In this document: positions 25,063-34,056 of the stretch, piece after piece | Position numbering within the stretch: position 1 is the first letter of the stretch | Layout: each line of letters begins with the position of its first letter | From: Hamadaea flava | Lineage (GTDB): Bacteria; Actinomycetota; Actinomycetes; Mycobacteriales; Micromonosporaceae | NCBI RefSeq assembly: GCF_024172085.1 | Contig: NZ_JAMZDZ010000001.1 | Span: 5,766,001-5,830,000 of the forward strand | Direction: 5' to 3' | Length of the DNA: 64,000 nt | The notes under the pieces: model-generated | What the model was told of the DNA's origin: nothing | Seen by the model: the letters and a program-made list of their open reading frames with translations, nothing else | The model's database searches: none | Translations under genes and position numbers: made by a program

Positions 25063-27222
25063 TCAATCGCGAACGAGCGTGACCTGCTCGGCCGTCAGAT
25101 CGGCGCCCTGAGGTCGAAAGCCTGCGGCTTTGATGGCTTTTCCGAGCGAGTTCTGATGGTCGTACCAATAGGGCAGATGCCGCCGGGCAGACGGTGGAAG
25201 GAGTTGGCCGAGTACGTCCTCCATCTCGGTGAACGTCAGCGGAAGCGTGTCAGCCGTCTGTGCTTTGAGCCATTCGGTTATGGGCTGATATTTGCTCGTG
25301 TGCCCATTCGTCGAAGACTCAACGTCGGCCAGTTCCGCCGTAGGAAGCGCGTCCAGCTCAGCGTTGGCCAAAATGACCACACTTGGCAGCTCCTGGCTCG
25401 GCCTGAGCCAGATTTCCGTGAGCACCGTCGCGAGCTTGGCCGTACGCTGCTGGACGGCGGCGTCGTTCCACCGCTCAGCAGCCATCTCTACTATGTCGGC
25501 ATTGATCTTCAGCGTGCTGTGCCGGAGGAGTTCCGACCGTTTGCCGCTGTTCCCTAGCTTCCGGCTCTGGGCGCTGGCGTCCGTCCAGGGGCGGTTGGAC
25601 AAGGCGGGATTGAGCTTGTTGTTGACCAGCGTCAGGTTGCCCAGCGTGTGGAGCAATTGATCCCGTTTTGCTGGGTCGATGTCCGGGTCCAGGTCGGGTG
25701 CCCAATGTTCACGCCACGCCTGAGGCATGACGTGCTCGATGGTAAGTCCTCTGGGGCACCCCGGCTGCTCGCTCTTGTCGGTGCGCCGGTGATCCTCAAT
25801 CGCCTCCAGAAGCATCCGGAGACGCCCGCGCAGCAGGGCCTTGTAGGCCGGCATCGAGGTGAGCGCTTCCACGACCATCGCGTCCGTCGGCCACAATCGC
25901 GAGTCGGCTGTCTGTGCTAGGAGGAAGGCTTCTGTGACGTCGCCCGCCGAACTCGGTTCTGCGTCGGCAAGCCGCTGAAGCAGATCGATGATCAGTCGAT
26001 TGATGTCCTTGCTGGTCAAGCGGCAGACCGCCCGGCGAATCAGCCAACTCTCCAGGGCGGCGAGCGCCTTGTCTCGTTGGGCGACAGTCAGAGCGCCAGC
26101 GGGTTGACGCAGCAGGGCCAGCAGGAACGGTGTGACGACTGCCGAATCGAGAGCTTGAATCGCGCGATAGTGGAAGCGGCCGACCGCGGACCGTGCGGGG
26201 TGGGAATCCAAGGCCCGGTAGATGGCAGCGTCCTGGGCCAGTTCGGCCAGGATCGGTTCGATCGCAGGCTGGCCGGAGACAAGGTGGTCTCGGAACTCTA
26301 CGAAGATGCGGTCGGCAGGCACTTCGTGCCGAAGGTGCATGACCAGCCAATAGTTGACGAAGATATCGATGCGTGGGATGTACTGGCGACCCCGAGCCAC
26401 CTTCTGCCGCCAGTAGTCGCTGTCCAGTTCGCGCCAGTAACGGTTGTACAGCTCGGCTGTGTCGAGTCCTTGGCCGGCGGCGGTTTGGAAGACGAGATTC
26501 TTGATCAGGTCCGCCGCGAGAAGCGGCGCGCCTCGGTGGTTGAGCGTCTCGAAGATCACCTGAGCGTTGTCGCCGGGTTCGAGATCTATCACGACCATCT
26601 TGAGGTGCTCGCGAAGGGTCAGCGCAAGCGCCCTTATGCGAGCGATCGTCCGGTCGGCGTCGTCGGGCACTACCGCCCATTTCTCGATGGCCTTGGTGAA
26701 GAACTGATGTGCTCGCGCGACAGGACTGCTCTCGAGGTCAGGTGGAACGTCCGTGGAGTTGTCCATCGCCGCGAGGAACGCGTCCTGATCCCGATCCGTC
26801 GGCCAGACCTTGTAGACCTCGTAAGGATTGGGAGTGATCGCTGACTCGTTCAGGACCAGAACCTTTAGCGCCTGCGCGTCGATGGCTGCGCCGTGTCGGG
26901 AAGCTACCCACTCCGCGGCGTCCAGCATCAGCTGGAGTGTTGTGAGGCGCTGCTGTCCATCCACCACATGGCGTACGCCGATGTAGCCCGTCGGCGTCGG
27001 CGGTTGATCGAGGACGATCGCGCCGAGAAAGTGCACTGGCGGCTGCGGCGTTCCATAGCCGACTGGCCCGGCGAGCAGCTGTTCGGCGATGCGATGAACG
27101 TCGTCCCACAGTGGAGCCCACTGGTCCTCCTCGGACCAGACGTAAGGACGCTGGAATAGCGGAACCACATAGCGAACCTGGTTGCCGAAGATTGCTGCCG
27201 GAGTTAGCGTTCGAGCTTGCAT
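25063..27222 (-). CDS. GmrSD-type DUF262/HNH restriction-like protein with extra C-terminal domain
   Basis: 719 residues from the ATG at 27222, chosen because GGGAGGG lies eight bases upstream and the DUF262 domain begins at once (MQARTLTPAAIFGNQV). DUF262 motifs: VPLFQRPYVW (20-29), HFLGAIVLDQ and DGQQRLTTLQ, an NTP-hydrolysing fold. A DUF1524 HNH nuclease motif EHVMPQAW lies near residue 495. The C-terminus (about 640-719: YQPITEWLKAQ, LTFTEMEDVLGQLLP) is a separate domain seen fused to other defence proteins. GmrSD enzymes cut modified phage DNA (type IV restriction). It stands alone between housekeeping genes. Confidence 0.85.
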   Translation of the reverse strand: MQARTLTPAAIFGNQVRYVVPLFQRPYVWSEEDQWAPLWDDVHRIAEQLLAGPVGYGTPQPPVHFLGAIVLDQPPTPTGYIGVRHVVDGQQRLTTLQLMLDAAEWVASRHGAAIDAQALKVLVLNESAITPNPYEVYKVWPTDRDQDAFLAAMDNSTDVPPDLESSPVARAHQFFTKAIEKWAVVPDDADRTIARIRALALTLREHLKMVVIDLEPGDNAQVIFETLNHRGAPLLAADLIKNLVFQTAAGQGLDTAELYNRYWRELDSDYWRQKVARGRQYIPRIDIFVNYWLVMHLRHEVPADRIFVEFRDHLVSGQPAIEPILAELAQDAAIYRALDSHPARSAVGRFHYRAIQALDSAVVTPFLLALLRQPAGALTVAQRDKALAALESWLIRRAVCRLTSKDINRLIIDLLQRLADAEPSSAGDVTEAFLLAQTADSRLWPTDAMVVEALTSMPAYKALLRGRLRMLLEAIEDHRRTDKSEQPGCPRGLTIEHVMPQAWREHWAPDLDPDIDPAKRDQLLHTLGNLTLVNNKLNPALSNRPWTDASAQSRKLGNSGKRSELLRHSTLKINADIVEMAAERWNDAAVQQRTAKLATVLTEIWLRPSQELPSVVILANAELDALPTAELADVESSTNGHTSKYQPITEWLKAQTADTLPLTFTEMEDVLGQLLPPSARRHLPYWYDHQNSLGKAIKAAGFRPQGADLTAEQVTLVRD

Positions 27223-27679
27223 CCGTTGCCCTCCCACGTGAGGCGACCAGGCGCGCGTTCGTGCGCGCTCGGCGAAATCATGAGCCACGTGACGATATGC
27301 GGTCGTCATGTCGGCCGTGCACCGATCATCGGCCGCGCGTGGTGTCCATTTCGCCATTAATCGCACGACATTGGTGCCGAGAACTACCCGAGTCGCTCGG
27401 TTGACTATGGCCGCGTGCGAGGCCCGTAGAAGACCCGTCTTGTACACAGCGCGGGCATCGTGCCATCCCGACGCCTGCTGGGTTGTCGCCTCCGGAACAG
27501 TGGGCGCGGGCAGCGATTGACCTAGCATCGACGAACTTATAAGTTTAACGTCACGACAAACTCAATCGTGGTCTACCAGGGATGTTGCTGGCCATTTCGT
27601 CGCCGTCGCCGTTGCGATGCACCACGTGCACCGCCGCCCAACGACGCCCCGCGCCGACCACCTCGTGGAAGGTCAAGTC
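27223..27679. other. Intergenic region between DUF262 gene and cellulase gene
   Basis: 457 bp without a supported gene; short open frames on both strands lack ribosome binding sites and family features. It is more AT-rich than its surroundings near 27530-27600. It holds the DUF262 ribosome binding site at its left edge and a palindrome at 27534-27545 (listed separately). Confidence 0.6.
27534..27545. promoter_or_regulatory. Candidate operator AACTTATAAGTT upstream of the cellulase gene
   Basis: A perfect 12-bp AT-rich palindrome 135 bases before the GH12 start, conspicuous in GC-rich DNA. It could be a regulator binding site. No CebR-like box was seen. Confidence 0.35.
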
Positions 27680-28825
27680 ATGCGTAGACGTGCTTCCGCC
27701 GCCCTGGCGGGTGTGGCGGCGCTGGTCGCCGCGACCGGAGCCGCGGTGATCACCGCGCTCCCGGCGTCGGCCGCGGCCGGCTGTACCGTCCAGTACTCGG
27801 TCTCGTCCCAGTGGCCTGGCGGTTTCGGGGCCAACGTCGCCATCACCAACCTCGGGAGCCCGATCTCCTCGTGGACGCTGGTGTGGTCGTTCGGCGCCGC
27901 GCAGACCGTCACCCAGTACTGGAACGCGACCGTCACCCAGAGCGGCTCCACGGTCACCGCCAAGAACGTCAGCTACAACGGTTCGCTCGCCACCAACGCG
28001 TCCACCTCGTTCGGCTTCAACGGCTCGTGGAACAACTCGTCCAACCCCGTGCCGGCCAGCTTCACCCTGAACGGCACTGCTTGCACCGGCACCGTCACCA
28101 GTTCGCCGACGCCCTCGGCGACGTCCGCCTCGCCGACGGCGTCCCCGAGTCCGAGTTCGAGCGGCTCCACGGGTGTGCCGTCGGATGCCGCCTGGGTGGC
28201 CACCGGGCAGTGGGACAGCTGGACCAACAACGGGTACACGCTGAACAACGACGTCTGGGGCTCGGGTGCCGGACCGCAGACGATCTGGGCGCGTACCGGG
28301 ACGAACTGGGGAGTCATCGCCAACCACCCGAGGACGTCCGGGGTCAAGGCGTACCCGCACACCGGGAAGACGATCAACCGGACGATCAGCTCCCTGGCCA
28401 GCCTCACCACCTCGTTCAACGTGAGCGTGCCGGGCGATGGCGACTGGGAGACCGCGTACGACATCTGGGCCAACAACTACGCCTACGAGGTGATGTTGTG
28501 GACCAACAAGAACGGCGCGGTCGGGCCGATCGCCGACTCGTACGACTCCAACGGCGCGGTGCCGTCGTTCACCAACCTGAGCGTCGGCGGCCAGACGTGG
28601 AACGTCTACAAAGGCAACAACGGGAGCAACGCGGTCTTCTCGTTCCTGCGGACGAGCAACACCAACTCGGGCAGCATCGACGTGCTGGCCGTGCTGAAGT
28701 GGCTGCGGACCCAGGGCTGGTGGGCCGACGTGACCGTCGGCGACGTGCAGTTCGGCTTCGAGCTGTCCGGAACCGCCGGCCAGCAGGCCTTCACCTGTAA
28801 CAGCTTCGCGATCACCTACAGCTGA
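27680..28825 (+). CDS. Secreted endoglucanase-like CBM2-GH12 protein
   Basis: 381 residues from the ATG at 27680 with ribosome binding site GGAAGG. A signal peptide (1-33, ending ASA) is followed by a CBM2 cellulose-binding module (about 35-133: CTVQYSVSSQWPGGFGANV, with surface Trp residues), a Ser/Thr/Pro linker (134-170) and a GH12-type catalytic module (about 178-380). In the catalytic part, DIWANNYAYEVMLWTN holds the likely nucleophile Glu and VQFGFELSG the likely acid/base Glu. The enzyme should cut beta-1,4-glucan outside the cell. A hairpin terminator follows. The GH family call rests on these motifs only. Confidence 0.85.
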   Translation: MRRRASAALAGVAALVAATGAAVITALPASAAAGCTVQYSVSSQWPGGFGANVAITNLGSPISSWTLVWSFGAAQTVTQYWNATVTQSGSTVTAKNVSYNGSLATNASTSFGFNGSWNNSSNPVPASFTLNGTACTGTVTSSPTPSATSASPTASPSPSSSGSTGVPSDAAWVATGQWDSWTNNGYTLNNDVWGSGAGPQTIWARTGTNWGVIANHPRTSGVKAYPHTGKTINRTISSLASLTTSFNVSVPGDGDWETAYDIWANNYAYEVMLWTNKNGAVGPIADSYDSNGAVPSFTNLSVGGQTWNVYKGNNGSNAVFSFLRTSNTNSGSIDVLAVLKWLRTQGWWADVTVGDVQFGFELSGTAGQQAFTCNSFAITYS

Positions 28826-28855
28826 TCCGATCCCCGCCGCAGCGCGCACGAGTCT

Positions 28856-28892
28856 CCCCGCCAGGAGAGGAGTCCTCCTTATCCTGGCGGGG
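28856..28892 (+). terminator. Hairpin after the cellulase gene
   Basis: A perfect 11-bp stem (CCCCGCCAGGA / TCCTGGCGGGG) around a 15-nt loop. Its right arm runs into the GTG start of the next gene (28892), so it might also hide that gene's start. Confidence 0.65.
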
Positions 28893-29602
28893 TGACGTTG
28901 CGATTCGAGACTCGCGGGTCCGACTCGCCGTGGATCGACACCGTGTGGACCTGCACCAGCGATCAGGTCACCGAGATGACCTCCGTCGCGGGGGTCTGCT
29001 GGGGTCTGGTGTTCTGGGAACGCGAAGGCGACGCGTACGCGGCGATCACCGGCCCGGAGACGAGCGCCGGAACCGCGCCGGTGCCCGAAGGCGCGACCTT
29101 CGTCGGCATCGAGTTCGCGGTCGGCACGTCGCTGCGCGCAGTCCCGGTGCCGGTGCTCGTCGGCGGCGGGATCGGCCTCCCCGACGTCACGCGAAGAAGC
29201 TTCCCCCTCGATGGAGTGCGCTGGGAGCGGCCATCCGCCGATGACGCCGAGGCACTGGTGGAGCGCCTCATCCGGGCCGGGGCCGTCCTCCGCGACCCGC
29301 TGGTCAGCGAGGTACGCCGAGGCCATCCCGCCGACGTGTCAGCGCGTACGCTCGAACGCCGGTTCCGGTCGACGACCGGGCTCACCCAAGGCGCCGTACG
29401 CCAGATCGAACGGGCGCGGACGGCGGCGGCGCTCCTGGCAGCGGGAACGCCGATCGCCGACGTCGTCTTCGCGCTCGACTACTTCGACGCGCCGCACCTG
29501 GCCGTCGCGCTGCGCCGCTACATCGGGCGTACCGCCGTGCAACTTCGCGAGGGCGACGGTGGCGCGATCGCCTTGGACCTCGGTCAGCGGGTCACGTCGT
29601 AG
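28892..29602 (+). CDS. AraC-family transcriptional regulator
   Basis: 236 residues from a GTG start at 28892. The N-terminal about 110 residues form a cupin-like sensing region; the C-terminal part (about 150-225) has two helix-turn-helices (SARTLERRFRSTTGLTQGAV and TPIADVVFALDYFDAPHLAVALRR). It is expected to regulate neighbouring genes. Its 3' end overlaps the convergent reductase gene by 19 bp. The ligand is unknown. The start is not certain, because the upstream hairpin hides any clean ribosome binding site. Confidence 0.8.
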   Translation: MTLRFETRGSDSPWIDTVWTCTSDQVTEMTSVAGVCWGLVFWEREGDAYAAITGPETSAGTAPVPEGATFVGIEFAVGTSLRAVPVPVLVGGGIGLPDVTRRSFPLDGVRWERPSADDAEALVERLIRAGAVLRDPLVSEVRRGHPADVSARTLERRFRSTTGLTQGAVRQIERARTAAALLAAGTPIADVVFALDYFDAPHLAVALRRYIGRTAVQLREGDGGAIALDLGQRVTS

Positions 29603-30162
29603 ATCACCTTCATGATCCCGTTCGGGTACGCCTGCGACTCGCGGAGCGTGAGCATCTGCTTCTCGCGGTCGGACCGGCTGAACACGCTCTTGCCGTCGCC
29701 GAGCAGGATCGGGAAGACGAGCAGGTTGTACTGGTCGACGAGACCGGCGTCCGACAGGCGCCGGGCGAGTTCGGCGCTCCCGTGGATGAAGATCGCACCG
29801 CCCTCGCCCTGCTTGAGGGCGGCGACGTCGTCGGCCGAGCGCAGGATGGTCGTCGGACCCCAGCCGTCGACGACCGCGTCCTCGCCCAGCGTGCTCGACA
29901 CCACGTACTTGGGCAGCTCCTTGTAGGCGGCGTGGTCCTCCGACTCGCGCCAGGTCGGCGCGAACGCCTCATAGCTGCGCCGGCCGAACATCAGCGCGGA
30001 AGTGTCGGCCAGTTCGTCACCCTTGAGGGCGAACGCCTCGGGCAGGAACTCGATGTCCTTGAACACCCAGCCGCCGCTGCGGTGCTCCTCGCCCGGCCCG
30101 CCGCCGGGGGAGTCCACCACACCGTCGAGGGACATGAACCCGGTGTAGACCAGCTTGCGCAT
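29584..30162 (-). CDS. Dihydrofolate reductase-like (RibD C-terminal domain) protein
   Basis: 192 residues: MRKLVYTGFMSLDGVVDSP, MFGRRSYEAF and IFIHGSAELARRL...DQYNLLVFPILLGDGKSVF are characteristic of the RibD_C/DHFR-like family common in actinomycetes. These bind NAD(P)H; the true substrate of stand-alone members is mostly unknown, and few are real dihydrofolate reductases. It is convergent with, and overlaps, the AraC-type gene. An ATG at 30162 with nearby GGAGAA supports the start. Confidence 0.88.
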   Translation of the reverse strand: MRKLVYTGFMSLDGVVDSPGGGPGEEHRSGGWVFKDIEFLPEAFALKGDELADTSALMFGRRSYEAFAPTWRESEDHAAYKELPKYVVSSTLGEDAVVDGWGPTTILRSADDVAALKQGEGGAIFIHGSAELARRLSDAGLVDQYNLLVFPILLGDGKSVFSRSDREKQMLTLRESQAYPNGIMKVIYDVTR

Positions 30163-30279
30163 CTGCCGTTCTCCTCACAACTCACGCGGCGTCGGTCGAC
30201 GCGCTGTCGGGGCGTGACTTGACGATGCTAGAAGCCGGGCGCCGGAGCCGTCTTGTACGGAAACGACACGCCACCTGTT

Positions 30280-31011
30280 TCAAGAAGAAAGCCAGGCCCT
30301 CATGCGCTGCTCGGCCTTGGCCGTGAGCCGCTCCATCGACGCCGGCTCCGCTGACCAGCCCATCTCCCAGCCGGTCTCGTAGAGCACGGTGACCACGTTG
30401 CCGACGCGCACCACCGCGATCAGGCGGATGTCCTTGCCGCCAGTGAGCTTGCCGTCGATGTCCCGGGTCGGATACGCCCGCTCGAAGAGGAGCGATTCAT
30501 CGCCGTGCTTGGGCCCGGTCAGCAGCCGGTTCGTGTAGGTGTAACCCTCGAGCGTCTCCTGCGGGCACGCCTCGACGGCAGCCTTGATCTCGGCGACCAG
30601 CCGAGCGCCGCCTTCACTGGTGTAGCTGCTGATCGTCTGCTGGATCGTGCCGTCCGGGGTGTTGTCGAGCGGCGTACCGGGGTTGTAGTAGCGCATCGTC
30701 CGGGTCTGCCGGACCTGCCGGACCGCGTCGCTGGCGTACCGCGCCTTGCACAGCGGCGGCAGCATCGGTTCCGAGATCACCGCCGGCCCGTCGGTGGACC
30801 GGGTGTCTTCCTTCTGCAGGAACGCCTTCGCCGGAATGGTCTTCGGGCCCGATCGCGTGGCCGGCGAGGACGACGGGGAGGCGGAGGGCGCCGCCGAGGT
30901 CGCGGTCGCCGTGGGCGAAGCCGGCGTGGCCGCCTGTTCGCGATCACAGCCGGCGACGATGACGGAGGCCAAGGTCAGCAGGGCGAGGCTGTAGCCGGTG
31001 GTGGTCTTCAT
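30280..31011 (-). CDS. Lipoprotein with sensor-like extracellular domain
   Basis: 243 residues from the ATG at 31011 (MKTTTG), which has GGGGAG seven bases upstream; an ATG two codons earlier is too close to it. The lipobox VAGC gives the lipid-anchored Cys. A Pro/Ser/Thr stretch (about 25-60) leads to a mixed alpha/beta domain with two further Cys (near CKAR and ACPQ) that may form a disulfide. The domain pattern resembles PknH_C-like sensor domains. Function is unknown. It is divergent from the YCII/ECF42 pair. Confidence 0.7.
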   Translation of the reverse strand: MKTTTGYSLALLTLASVIVAGCDREQAATPASPTATATSAAPSASPSSSPATRSGPKTIPAKAFLQKEDTRSTDGPAVISEPMLPPLCKARYASDAVRQVRQTRTMRYYNPGTPLDNTPDGTIQQTISSYTSEGGARLVAEIKAAVEACPQETLEGYTYTNRLLTGPKHGDESLLFERAYPTRDIDGKLTGGKDIRLIAVVRVGNVVTVLYETGWEMGWSAEPASMERLTAKAEQRMRAWLSS

Positions 31012-31033
31012 CGTCATACTCCCCACGAGGTCT

Positions 31034-31043
31034 TCTATATAGA
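31034..31043. promoter_or_regulatory. AT-rich palindrome TCTATATAGA in a divergent promoter region
   Basis: A perfect 10-bp palindrome between the lipoprotein and YCII genes, which start 150 bp apart. It may be a -10 region or an operator for either gene. Position is the only support. Confidence 0.3.
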
Positions 31044-31160
31044 TAGCTCACGGGAACAAGTGCCGAAGATTTTCCTTGGGCCGTGTCGATCCGTGGGCCG
31101 CTCGTTCGACCTGTGGGTGCGAGGGCCGAAGGGCGGCCCCGCCGGACGAGGAGAAACGCG

Positions 31161-31565
31161 ATGTCGAAGTACATGCTGATCATGCGGGGCACCGACGAGT
31201 CGAACGCGGCCTTGATGGCCGGCTTCGAGGAGCTGGCGGCTTCGACGTATCAGTACATCGAGGAGCTGGTCAAGGCCGGTGTGTTCCTCGCGGCCGAGGG
31301 GCTGGACGATCCCGGCCAGAGTGTCGTGATCGACTTCAACGGCGCTGCCCCGGTCGTCACGGACGGGCCGTACGGCGAGACCAAGGAGCTGTTCGGCGGT
31401 TACTTCATGATCGATGTCGCCTCGAAGCAGGAGGCGGTCGAGTGGGCCAAGCGGATTCCGGCGGTGACCGGGTCCAAGATCGAGGTACGCCGCGTGGCCG
31501 GCGACGACGAGATGCCGGCGTTCGTCGAGGAACGGGCCGACAGCGAGACCACCGGCCGGATCTGA
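31161..31565 (+). CDS. YCII-domain protein paired with ECF42 sigma factor
   Basis: 134 residues from the ATG at 31161 with GAGGAG upstream. KYMLIMRGTDESN, VTDGPYGETKELFGGYFMIDV and AVEWAKRIPA are the DGPF/YCII signatures. Proteins of this type sit almost always beside ECF42 sigma genes and are thought to be their partner or accessory; the biochemical role is not settled. Its stop and the sigma start overlap by one base (TGATG), which gives translational coupling. Confidence 0.88.
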   Translation: MSKYMLIMRGTDESNAALMAGFEELAASTYQYIEELVKAGVFLAAEGLDDPGQSVVIDFNGAAPVVTDGPYGETKELFGGYFMIDVASKQEAVEWAKRIPAVTGSKIEVRRVAGDDEMPAFVEERADSETTGRI

Positions 31566-32791
31566 TGGATGCGGCTGACGTCGAGGCCGTCTGGCGGATC
31601 GAGTCGGCGCGGATCGTCGCCGCGCTGACTCGGTTCACCGGGGACTTCGGGCTGGCCGAGGATGCCGCCCAGGAGGCGGTGGCCGAGGCGTTGGTGTCGT
31701 GGCCCGTGGAGGCGCCGAGCAGTCCGGCCGGTTGGCTGATGGCCACCGCTCGGCGGCGGGCCATCGACGCGATCCGCCGCCGGGCCGCCCTCCAGGACCG
31801 GTACGCCCTGCTGGCGGCCGAACCGGAGGCCGCGTTCGGCGTCGAGGAGGAGGCCGACCCGGATCGGATCGACGATGACATCCTGGCGCTGATGTTCGTC
31901 AGCTGCCATCCGGTGCTCTCGCCCGAGGCCCGGGTGGCGTTGACGCTGCGGGTGGTCGGCGGCCTGTCCAGCGAGCAGATCGCCCGCGCGTTCCTCGTGC
32001 CGGTGCCAACCGTGCAGGCCCGGATCACCCGGGCGAAGAAGACCATCGCAGCGGCCGGCGTGCCGTTCGAGCTGCCACCAGCCGACCAACGCCGCGAACG
32101 ACTCGGCGGCGTACTCAGCGTGCTGTATGTGATCTTCACCGAGGGGTCGACGGCCACCTCCGGCGACCGGCTGGTCCGCCCCGACGTCGCGTACGAGGCG
32201 ATTCGGCTGGCCCGCACGCTTGCCGCGCTTCAGCCGGACGAGCCGGAGGTGTACGGTCTGCTCGCGTTGTGCGAGCTGACGGCCGCGCGCTTCCCGGCTC
32301 GGACCGCCGCCGACGGGTCGCCGATCCTGCTGGAAGATCAGGACCGGCGGCGGTGGGACCGCTCCGCGATCCGCCGCGGACTGGCGGCGTTGGCCAAGGC
32401 CTCGCCGCGCGGTCTGGGTCCCTACGGTCTGCAGGCCGCGATCGCCGCCGCCCACGCGACGGCGCCGTCGGTGGAGGCGACCGACTGGGACCGGATCGTG
32501 GTCCTCTACGAGGTGCTCGGCCGCGTCGCGCCCTCGCCGGTGGTGGAGCTCAACCGGGCCGTCGCCGTGGCCATGGCTTCCGGTCCGGCGCAAGCCCTGG
32601 CCATCGTGGACGAGCTGATCGCCTCGGATCGGCTCCCTGGTTCCCATTTAGTGCCGACGGTACGCGGAGAGCTGCTGGCCAGGCTCGGCCGGCGGCCGGA
32701 GGCGCGTGCCGAGCTGGAATTGGCAGCCCGGCTTTGCACGAACGAGCGCGAACGTTCGGTGCTGGTACGCAAGGCGGCCGCATTGGGCTGA
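31565..32791 (+). CDS. ECF42-type RNA polymerase sigma factor with C-terminal TPR-like extension
   Basis: 408 residues. Sigma region 2 (about 8-75: FGLAEDAAQEAVAEALVSWP, AGWLMATARRRAIDAIRRR) and region 4 (about 110-165: LRVVGGLSSEQIARAFLVP, VQARITRAKKTI) are followed by a helical C-terminal domain of about 230 residues (DUF6596, with LYVIFTEGS and AALQPDEPEVYGLLALCEL). This domain is the mark of ECF42, which lacks a classical anti-sigma factor and is probably controlled through the extension. It is coupled to the YCII gene. Confidence 0.92.
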   Translation: MDAADVEAVWRIESARIVAALTRFTGDFGLAEDAAQEAVAEALVSWPVEAPSSPAGWLMATARRRAIDAIRRRAALQDRYALLAAEPEAAFGVEEEADPDRIDDDILALMFVSCHPVLSPEARVALTLRVVGGLSSEQIARAFLVPVPTVQARITRAKKTIAAAGVPFELPPADQRRERLGGVLSVLYVIFTEGSTATSGDRLVRPDVAYEAIRLARTLAALQPDEPEVYGLLALCELTAARFPARTAADGSPILLEDQDRRRWDRSAIRRGLAALAKASPRGLGPYGLQAAIAAAHATAPSVEATDWDRIVVLYEVLGRVAPSPVVELNRAVAVAMASGPAQALAIVDELIASDRLPGSHLVPTVRGELLARLGRRPEARAELELAARLCTNERERSVLVRKAAALG

Positions 32792-32808
32792 CGAGGCACC
32801 CGAGCGGG

Positions 32809-33957
32809 TCAGGCGTTGACGCCGGCGGAGAGCTGCTGGGCAGATGAACGTCGGCGGCCCACGGCCAGAGCCGCTGCCAGGGTCGCCACCGTGAGGCATC
32901 CCCACAGCAGGGCCGGGCTGACATCGAGCAGTCCCATGAGCGCGGCCGGGGCGCAGGCCATGCCGAGCCCGGTGGAAAGCTGGAAGCGCACCAACGCGCG
33001 GCCCACCTGCGCGGGCGGCGTGGCCGCGATCACCAGGGCGGTTCCGCTTCCGGTGTAGAGGATCTCGCCGAGCGTGTAGACGACGCCGACCACTGCGATG
33101 GCCGTAGCTCCCACCGCCTCGCCCGCCCAGAAGCCCAGATAGGACAGGCCGAGCACGACCCCGGCCGCAGCCCACACCGTTCCGCGGGCCCAGCGCGACA
33201 ACCACTTGACCAGGGGTACCTGAAGCGCGATCACCAGCACTGTGTTGGCGACGAACAGGGCCGCCGGCCAGGCAGCGCTGGCGTGCATCCGGGTCACGAG
33301 CAACGCCGGCAACACCACCTCCAGCACGCTGAAGCACATGGCGAAGGGGAGGTTGGCCACGAGCAGCCCGGCCATGCTGGGCGGCGTACCGGGGTCGTGG
33401 TCGTGCCTCGACTCGACGGCGGTCACTCGGGTCGACAGCGCGAGGCCGCCCGCAACGAGGAAAGCCACGGCGGTGCCGGCCAGGAGGCCGGTCAGAACGT
33501 TCCCACCGACGGCCACGGCGAGCATCGCCAGTAGTGCGCCCGAGCCCATCCCGGCATTGCGTACCGATCTCGTCATCGCGAGCGCGGCATCGCGTTCCCG
33601 CCCCTGTCGGAGCGCTGCCACCACCGCCGCGTGCGCTGCCGGGAACGCCTGACCGCCGATGCCCAACAGGGCCGAGGCGACAGCGAACGCCGCCAGCCCA
33701 TTGCCGGTGAGGAGGACGGCCACCCCGACGACGCGGACGAACAGCGCCGTCGCGACCGTCGCCGACCGCGCCCCGCGGTCGATCCACCGTCCCACGAGGG
33801 GGAGCACCGCAAGCCCGGCCAGCGAGCCGACCGACAGCGCGACGCCGGCCTGGCCGACCCCCAGCCCGAGCACGGTCACGGCGTAGAGCACCAGGAACGG
33901 CCGAAGTATCCCGCCGCCCACCGAATCGACCACCAGGGCCGCCACATATCTGCGCAC
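32809..33957 (-). CDS. MFS transporter
   Basis: 382 residues with about eleven or twelve hydrophobic helices. The cytoplasmic loop between helices 2 and 3 has the MFS motif A form GRWIDRGARSATV. A central charged loop (VESRHDHDPGTPP) splits the two halves. It is likely a proton-linked exporter; the substrate is unknown. It is divergent from an ArsR-type regulator with about 100 bp between, an arrangement typical of a transporter controlled by its neighbour. Confidence 0.85.
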   Translation of the reverse strand: MRRYVAALVVDSVGGGILRPFLVLYAVTVLGLGVGQAGVALSVGSLAGLAVLPLVGRWIDRGARSATVATALFVRVVGVAVLLTGNGLAAFAVASALLGIGGQAFPAAHAAVVAALRQGRERDAALAMTRSVRNAGMGSGALLAMLAVAVGGNVLTGLLAGTAVAFLVAGGLALSTRVTAVESRHDHDPGTPPSMAGLLVANLPFAMCFSVLEVVLPALLVTRMHASAAWPAALFVANTVLVIALQVPLVKWLSRWARGTVWAAAGVVLGLSYLGFWAGEAVGATAIAVVGVVYTLGEILYTGSGTALVIAATPPAQVGRALVRFQLSTGLGMACAPAALMGLLDVSPALLWGCLTVATLAAALAVGRRRSSAQQLSAGVNA

Positions 33958-34056
33958 GCCGTCGAATCTCCCCGCGCGTACGCCGGGAGGCCCGTGGGTT
34001 GACGGGGATCGTCAACTCACGGGCGGTTGGGCGGAGTGGCGAGCACTATTGGCAGC

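Noticed and set aside
27551-29326. 591-residue minus-strand open frame opposite the cellulase and AraC genes
   Set aside because: Both opposing genes have clear signal, domain or helix-turn-helix features; this frame has none.
20959-31565. Idea that the two YCII proteins (20959 and 31161) are both ECF42 partners
   Set aside because: Only the one at 31161 has the DGPF/YCII motifs and a coupled sigma gene; the one at 20959 is of a different YCII-like type next to secA2.
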